Below are positions 6,151 through 10,383 of a stretch of DNA of 10,383 nucleotides, in pieces. Where the stretch lies: positions 1 to 10,383 of the forward strand of contig CAIYWF010000097.1 in NCBI GenBank assembly GCA_903929845.1, given 5' to 3'. The notes beneath the pieces were generated by a model. It did no database searches, was not told the DNA's origin, and saw only the letters and a list, made by a program, of their open reading frames with translations. This DNA is from an uncultured Chlorobiaceae bacterium. GTDB lineage: Bacteria; Bacteroidota; Chlorobiia; Chlorobiales; Chlorobiaceae. A program made the position numbers and the translations under genes. Numbering within the stretch: the stretch's first letter is position 1; every line of letters begins with the position of its first letter.

Positions 6151-8997
6151 ATGACCATTAATAGGCTCAGGAATTCAGCCGTTGCTGAAACGAGTCTGCC
6201 GGATATTATCCTCAAAGGCATCAATACCCATAATCTCCGAAATATTTCGGTTTGTATTCCTCGAAACAAATTTGTTGTGTTGACGGGGGTCAGCGGATCG
6301 GGTAAATCAAGTCTCGCCTTCGATACCCTTTATGCTGAAGGTCATCGCCGCTATGTTGAATCACTGTCTGCTTATGTGCGGCAGTTTCTTGAACGCATGC
6401 CCCGCCCTGATATCGAAAGTGTTGAAGGAATTGCTCCCGCCATTGCTATCGAGCAGAAACCAATCCCGAAAAACCCCCGCTCAACAGTTGGGACGGTATC
6501 GGAAATTTATGACTATCTCCGTTTGCTCTATGCCCGGATTGGCAAAATCTATTCTCGCGACACCAATGAGCTGGTTCTGAAGCATACTCCCGACGACGTG
6601 AGCTTGCATGCAGGTTTCTTTGAGGAGGGAACAAAATTTTATGCAGGATTCTTTTTTCCCGCCCATCAGGATGCAGGACATCATAACTGTTCAGTGCAGG
6701 ATGAAATTGCGAATCTTCTGAAAAAAGGTTTTTTCAGGGTTGTCGCAGGGGATGAGATTCTTGATCTCAACCAGGATGCGGCATGCAAGCAGGTGCTTGA
6801 AATGCCGATATCCGAGCGTGCCACCCTTCTTGTACTTGTTGACCGGTTTGTGGCGCGGCGCGATGACAAGGTTTTCAGTAGGGTGTCGCAGGCAGCGGAG
6901 AGCTGTTTCAATGAATCGGGAGGGGATGCGGTTCTTAAGGTTGTTGGAGGTAAAACTTGGCTTTTCAGCGACCGACTCGAACTGAATGGCATTGAATATC
7001 AGGAGCCTTCTCCTCAGCTTTTTGCCTTTAATTCACCAATAGGTGCCTGCACAACCTGTCAGGGCTTTGGACGTATTGCCGGTATTGATGAGGATATTGT
7101 CGTGCCGGACAAGTCACTTTCGATTAAAGAAGGTGCCATCGCGTGCTGGAATTCAGAAAAATACCGTTGGAATCTCCGTGAGCTTCTTGATCGAGCAGAA
7201 GATATGGGCATTCCTGTCGATGTTCCTTATGAAAAGCTTTCCTACACTCAAAAAGAGGTTATCTGGAAGGGTAGTCCAGATGGACGTTATATGGGTATCC
7301 GGCATTTTTTTGCTGAAATAGAGAAAGAGGCCGGTTACAAAATGCACTTCAGGGTCTTTTTAAGTCGCTATCGCGGTTATGCGGTCTGTCCTGATTGTGA
7401 AGGGAGCCGTCTTAATCCTGATGCGCGGCTTGTCAGGGTTTCTGGACGTCATATTGGAGAGGTTTCTCGAATGAATATTTCAGAGGCTTCCGATTTTTTC
7501 AAAAATCTCGATATTTCACCTTTCGACCGCAAGGTGGCTGAAGTTATTTTACAGGAAATCATCAAGCGTCTCGGCTATCTGCTTGATGTGGGATTGAATT
7601 ACCTTTCACTTGATCGCTTGACGCACACCCTGAGTGGCGGGGAGTTTCAGCGCATCAACCTCTCAACCTCACTGGGTTCTCCGCTGGTCGGGGCAATCTA
7701 TATTCTTGATGAGCCAAGCATCGGGCTCCATCAGAGCGATTCGGCGCGACTGATCACGCTGCTCAGGAAGTTGCGTGATCTCGGCAATACTGTCGTGGTT
7801 GTTGAGCATGACCGTGAAACTATAGAAGCGGCTGATGAAGTTATTGATCTTGGCCCTTATGCCGGGCGTCTTGGTGGCGACGTTGTTTTTCATGGTTCGG
7901 TAACAGAAATGAAGGCAACAGGTACCTCCCTTACAGCCCAATATATGAATGGTACCAAACGCATTCCTGTGCCGGAGCTTCGCAGAACGCCTGATTTCAG
8001 CTCCTGCATCGAAATTACTGGCGCCATGCAGAACAACCTGAAAAATATTGATGTTCGCTTTCCTCTTGGTGTCATGACCTGTGTTACCGGTGTGAGCGGA
8101 TCCGGCAAGTCCACCCTGGTTAATGATATTCTCAACAAGGGTATTATGAAGGAAAAGGGTGCATTGAAAGAGAATGCAGGAACCCACCGTTCGATTTCAG
8201 GAACATGGCTTGTTGATCGTGTTGAGCACGTTGACCAGTCCCCCATTGGAAAATCAAGCCGCAGTAATCCCGTCACCTACCTGAAAATATTTGACGACAT
8301 TCGCAATCTGTTTGCGCAGACGAGCGATGCCCGGCAAAAGGGCTGGAAAGCCGGATATTTTTCTTTCAACATTCCGGGAGGCCGTTGCGAAACATGTGCC
8401 GGGGAAGGAAGTGTTCACATTGAGATGCAGTTTCTTGCTGACATAGAGGCTGTTTGTGAAGATTGCGGCGGCTTGCGATACAAACCCGATACTCTTGAAG
8501 TGAAGTACCACGGCATGTCCATTGCCGAGGTGCTCGACATAACGGTAGAGGAGGCTATTACTTTTTTCAGCAACGAGAAGGGGATTGCAAGAAAACTTAT
8601 GGTGCTTGACGAGGTAGGACTTGGTTATATCCGGCTGGGTCAGTCGTCAAGCACGCTTTCAGGAGGTGAGGCCCAGCGCCTCAAGCTGGCAAGTTTCATT
8701 GCCCATGCCGATGTGGCGCACACCCTTTTTATTTTCGATGAGCCAACGACCGGTTTGCATTTTGAGGATATCAACAAGCTGATCCGCTGTTTTGAAAAAC
8801 TTCTGGAACAGAAGAACACCCTTATCATTATTGAACACAACCCTGATATTATCAAGCAGGCTGACTGGATTATCGATCTCGGGCCGGGTGCGGGGGATAA
8901 AGGTGGTTGTATTGTTGCCGAAGGGACGCCCGAAGAGATTGCGGCCAGGGAGGATTCTCTGACCGGCAGATATCTCAAGCCCTCGTTCGACTGCTGA
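6151..8997 (+). CDS. uvrA: Excinuclease ABC subunit A (UvrA paralogue)
   Basis: UvrA is the damage-sensing ATPase of nucleotide excision repair; a dimer with UvrB scans DNA and loads UvrB at lesions. The 948 residues carry two ABC modules. The first has Walker A GVSGSGKSS (46-54), signature LSGGEFQ (494-500), Walker B ILDEPSIGLH (518-527) and VEHD (551-554). The second has Walker A GVSGSGKST (647-655), LSGGEAQ (836-842), IFDEPTTGLH (861-870) and IEHN (894-897). The C-terminal zinc module is intact (C746, C749, C769, C772). A UvrB-binding-type insertion lies at about 132-250, so it is not a short UvrA2. In the first zinc module only C300/C303 remain; the usual upstream CxxC is replaced by DRLELNGIEY. 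C413/C416 are present. I recall this pattern in the second UvrA clade of Bacteroidota/Chlorobiota, so another uvrA copy is probable elsewhere. The ATG at 6151 precedes a short tail before ILKGINTHNL. Confidence 0.95.
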   Translation: MTINRLRNSAVAETSLPDIILKGINTHNLRNISVCIPRNKFVVLTGVSGSGKSSLAFDTLYAEGHRRYVESLSAYVRQFLERMPRPDIESVEGIAPAIAIEQKPIPKNPRSTVGTVSEIYDYLRLLYARIGKIYSRDTNELVLKHTPDDVSLHAGFFEEGTKFYAGFFFPAHQDAGHHNCSVQDEIANLLKKGFFRVVAGDEILDLNQDAACKQVLEMPISERATLLVLVDRFVARRDDKVFSRVSQAAESCFNESGGDAVLKVVGGKTWLFSDRLELNGIEYQEPSPQLFAFNSPIGACTTCQGFGRIAGIDEDIVVPDKSLSIKEGAIACWNSEKYRWNLRELLDRAEDMGIPVDVPYEKLSYTQKEVIWKGSPDGRYMGIRHFFAEIEKEAGYKMHFRVFLSRYRGYAVCPDCEGSRLNPDARLVRVSGRHIGEVSRMNISEASDFFKNLDISPFDRKVAEVILQEIIKRLGYLLDVGLNYLSLDRLTHTLSGGEFQRINLSTSLGSPLVGAIYILDEPSIGLHQSDSARLITLLRKLRDLGNTVVVVEHDRETIEAADEVIDLGPYAGRLGGDVVFHGSVTEMKATGTSLTAQYMNGTKRIPVPELRRTPDFSSCIEITGAMQNNLKNIDVRFPLGVMTCVTGVSGSGKSTLVNDILNKGIMKEKGALKENAGTHRSISGTWLVDRVEHVDQSPIGKSSRSNPVTYLKIFDDIRNLFAQTSDARQKGWKAGYFSFNIPGGRCETCAGEGSVHIEMQFLADIEAVCEDCGGLRYKPDTLEVKYHGMSIAEVLDITVEEAITFFSNEKGIARKLMVLDEVGLGYIRLGQSSSTLSGGEAQRLKLASFIAHADVAHTLFIFDEPTTGLHFEDINKLIRCFEKLLEQKNTLIIIEHNPDIIKQADWIIDLGPGAGDKGGCIVAEGTPEEIAAREDSLTGRYLKPSFDC

Positions 8998-9009
8998 ACT
9001 GGCTCTTCA

Positions 9010-9288
9010 TCATGTTATGGGGTCGTCCCCATGCATGCCGCCATGAAGCCTGATATGCGGGAAGTGTGACTGTGCCGTGCGTTCAACCCATACCGTTTTT
9101 CCTTTGCTGAACTCGGTTTCATTTTCGGTTACCGAAAGCCGGTTTTTAGCAAGCGACTCGATTTCCTGCAACAGAACCGCGAGCTGCCGGTCTTCGACAG
9201 TTGCCGTGTCGTCCTGCATTTTCGATCGGATACTTGTCAGCTTTTCCATGGTGACTTTCCCGATGGTCTTATAGAATGACGGTGTCAT
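9010..9288 (-). CDS. Small hypothetical protein
   Basis: I do not recognise this 92-residue product. About residues 14-52 are charged and probably helical (MEKLTSIRSKMQ..., RQLAVLLQEIESLAKNRL). A more polar C-terminal half follows, ending in a His/Gly-rich tail (HFPHIRLHGGMHGDD) that could bind metal. There is no signal peptide or membrane segment. It is probably real: it neatly fills the space between the uvrA stop (convergent, 12 bp apart) and the groES control region. The opposite-strand frame is Ser-rich and looks like a shadow. The first ATG (9286-9288) has no clear Shine-Dalgarno. The Met at residue 14 (9247-9249), preceded by GGGAAAG, is an alternative start giving 79 residues. Its promoter must lie in or next to the CIRCE region, so it could share heat-shock control. 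Confidence 0.5.
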   Translation of the reverse strand: MTPSFYKTIGKVTMEKLTSIRSKMQDDTATVEDRQLAVLLQEIESLAKNRLSVTENETEFSKGKTVWVERTAQSHFPHIRLHGGMHGDDPIT

Positions 9289-9333
9289 TATTTTTTTTGG
9301 ATGGGTGAGTATTTTTATTATTATTGAGCTGTT

Positions 9334-9366
9334 CTTTTAGCACTCTCCTTGTTTGAGTGCTAAAAG
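9334..9366. promoter_or_regulatory. CIRCE element (HrcA operator)
   Basis: TTAGCACTC-N9-GAGTGCTAA at 9337-9363 is a perfect match to the CIRCE consensus, and the complementarity extends to 12-bp arms (CTTTTAGCACTC/GAGTGCTAAAAG). CIRCE is bound by the repressor HrcA, which loses activity when GroEL is occupied by unfolded protein. It lies 60 bp before the groES ATG, the usual place, and predicts heat-shock induction of groESL. hrcA itself is not in the window. Confidence 0.97.
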
Positions 9367-9380
9367 CATGAATTACGTTC

Positions 9381-9386
9381 TATAGT
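9381..9386 (+). promoter_or_regulatory. Possible -10 box of groES promoter
   Basis: TATAGT lies 40 bp upstream of the groES ATG and 15 bp downstream of the CIRCE dyad. No convincing -35 hexamer is found 16-18 bp upstream; that interval falls in the right CIRCE arm. The position fits repression by HrcA, but the assignment is weak. Confidence 0.3.
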
Positions 9387-9426
9387 ATCTTACTATTTCA
9401 ATCAAAAACCCAAAAAAGAGAAGACA

Positions 9427-9711
9427 ATGAACTTGAAACCCTTAGCTGATCGAGTTATTGTTAAGCCTGCAGCGGCGGAAGAGAAAACTAAAGGCGGTCT
9501 TTATATTCCTGATACCGGGAAAGAAAAACCGCAGTATGGTGAAGTTGTTGCAGTAGGTGCAGGTAAAGTTGCAGATAGCGGTCAATTGCTTGCAATGCAG
9601 GTGAAGGCTGGAGATAAAGTGCTTTACGGCAAATATTCCGGCACTGAAGTGAGCGTTGAAGGTGAGGATTACCTCATCATGCGCGAGTCCGACATCTTTG
9701 CCATTCTTTAA
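9427..9711 (+). CDS. groES: Co-chaperonin GroES (10 kDa)
   Basis: GroES forms a heptameric lid that closes the GroEL cavity during ATP-driven folding of cytosolic proteins. The 94-residue product has the normal length and all family marks: MNLKPLADRV-VKP at the N-terminus, the mobile loop at about 17-32 with GGLYIPD (residues 23-29) as the GroEL-contact tripeptide region, GEVVAVGAGK (38-47), VKAGDKVLYGKYSGTEV (59-75) and the final strand DYLIMRESDIFAIL. The loop tripeptide is L-Y-I rather than the I-V-L of E. coli. The ribosome-binding site is modest (AGAGAAG just before the ATG). It is the first gene of groES-groEL, downstream of CIRCE. Confidence 0.98.
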   Translation: MNLKPLADRVIVKPAAAEEKTKGGLYIPDTGKEKPQYGEVVAVGAGKVADSGQLLAMQVKAGDKVLYGKYSGTEVSVEGEDYLIMRESDIFAIL

Positions 9712-9738
9712 TGTTACTAACATTTTAAAACCTTATCC

Positions 9739-9744
9739 AGGAGG
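9739..9744 (+). promoter_or_regulatory. Strong Shine-Dalgarno of groEL
   Basis: A perfect AGGAGG ends 11 bases before the groEL ATG at 9756, the best ribosome-binding site in the window. It supports high translation of groEL and fixes its start. Spacing is slightly long. Confidence 0.85.
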
Positions 9745-9755
9745 AACGCTTAACA

Positions 9756-10383
9756 ATGACTGCTAAAGATATTCTTTTTGACTCTGAAGCCAGAGCAAAA
9801 CTTAAAGTTGGTGTTGACAAACTTGCCAATGCCGTAAAGGTTACCCTAGGACCTGCCGGACGTAACGTCCTTATCGACAAAAAATTTGGTGCACCGACCT
9901 CAACAAAAGACGGCGTGACCGTTGCAAAAGAGATCGAACTTTCTGATGCTTTCGAGAACATGGGTGCTCAGATGGTGCGCGAAGTTGCATCAAAAACCAG
10001 CGATGTCGCCGGTGATGGCACCACAACAGCGACTGTTCTTGCCCAGGCTATCTACCGTGAAGGCCTGAAGAACGTCACTGCTGGCGCTCGTCCGATTGAC
10101 CTGAAAAGAGGCATCGACCGCGCCGTGAAAGAGGTTGTTCAGGAGCTGAGAAACATCAGCCGCAACATCTCCGGTAAAAAAGAGATTGCACAGGTTGGAA
10201 CCATCTCCGCCAACAACGATCCTGAAATCGGTGAACTGATTGCCGAAGCAATGGACAAGGTAGGCAAAGACGGTGTTATTACTGTTGAAGAGGCCAAGGG
10301 AATGGATACGGAGCTGAAGGTTGTTGAAGGTATGCAGTTTGATCGTGGCTACCTGTCTCCTTACTTCGTGACCAATTCCGAGA
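9756..10383 (+). CDS. groEL: Chaperonin GroEL (60 kDa), 3' end outside window
   Basis: GroEL forms a double seven-membered ring that encloses unfolded proteins under the GroES lid and refolds them using ATP. The window holds the first 209 codons, open to the edge; the family is about 545 residues long. The equatorial domain shows TLGPAGRNV (30-38, nucleotide contact), STKDGVTVAKEI (49-60, with catalytic-site D52) and AGDGTTTATVLA (85-96, with D87, the Mg2+/ATP ligand). The intermediate and early apical regions follow (VGTISANND, GKDGVITVEE, EGMQFDRGYLSPYF). The opening MTAKDILFDSEAR is close to Chlorobium GroEL as I recall it and is the best taxonomic pointer here. It lies 44 bp downstream of groES, in the same operon under CIRCE. 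The C-terminal GGM-rich tail cannot be assessed. Confidence 0.98.
   Translation, partial: MTAKDILFDSEARAKLKVGVDKLANAVKVTLGPAGRNVLIDKKFGAPTSTKDGVTVAKEIELSDAFENMGAQMVREVASKTSDVAGDGTTTATVLAQAIYREGLKNVTAGARPIDLKRGIDRAVKEVVQELRNISRNISGKKEIAQVGTISANNDPEIGELIAEAMDKVGKDGVITVEEAKGMDTELKVVEGMQFDRGYLSPYFVTNSE

Noticed and set aside
7669..8276. Long - strand frames opposite uvrA (172 and 128 codons)
   Set aside because: Both are antisense to conserved ABC motifs of uvrA and overlap each other in different frames. The composition looks like a complementary-strand shadow.
9077..9274. 65-codon + strand frame opposite the small hypothetical gene
   Set aside because: It is Ser-rich and low in charged residues, typical of an antisense shadow. 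The - strand reading has a more protein-like composition and fits the gene spacing better.

Overview
The window looks like ordinary chromosomal sequence from a green sulfur bacterium (Chlorobiota; Chlorobium, Pelodictyon or Prosthecochloris type). The strongest clues are the GroEL N-terminus (MTAKDILFD..., close to what I recall of Chlorobium GroEL), an LptD of the Bacteroidota/Chlorobiota type, and a UvrA of the clade found in those phyla. Assignment below phylum is inference from memory of these families, not a database result.

Layout, left to right: the 3' part of a DUF4405-type membrane protein gene (+, cut by the window edge); a perfect 28-bp bidirectional terminator; tRNA-Gly(GCC) (-); trpB, tryptophan synthase beta chain (-); a 153-bp divergent regulatory gap; lptD, the outer-membrane LPS translocon barrel (+), starting at TTG; a convergent alpha/beta hydrolase gene (-) whose stop lies 6 bp from the lptD stop; a 114-bp divergent gap; an Rrf2-family regulator with three candidate Fe-S cysteines (+); a possible 39-codon ORF overlapping it by ATGA; uvrA (+), a nucleotide-excision-repair ATPase paralogue missing one CxxC pair of the first zinc module; a small convergent gene of unknown function (-); then a perfect CIRCE operator followed by groES and the 5' part of groEL (+), cut by the right edge.

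Most genes are unrelated housekeeping units: amino-acid synthesis, outer-membrane biogenesis, DNA repair and protein folding. Two arrangements suggest joint control. The Rrf2 regulator, the small ORF and uvrA run in one direction with almost no spacing. groES and groEL form the usual HrcA/CIRCE heat-shock operon. No insertion sequence, phage gene, CRISPR array, toxin-antitoxin pair or recognisable defence system was found, and no gap without a gene exceeds 300 bases. I do not see a novel system. The points most worth a second look are the Rrf2-smORF-uvrA junction, with a dyad over a candidate promoter, and the incomplete first zinc module in UvrA.
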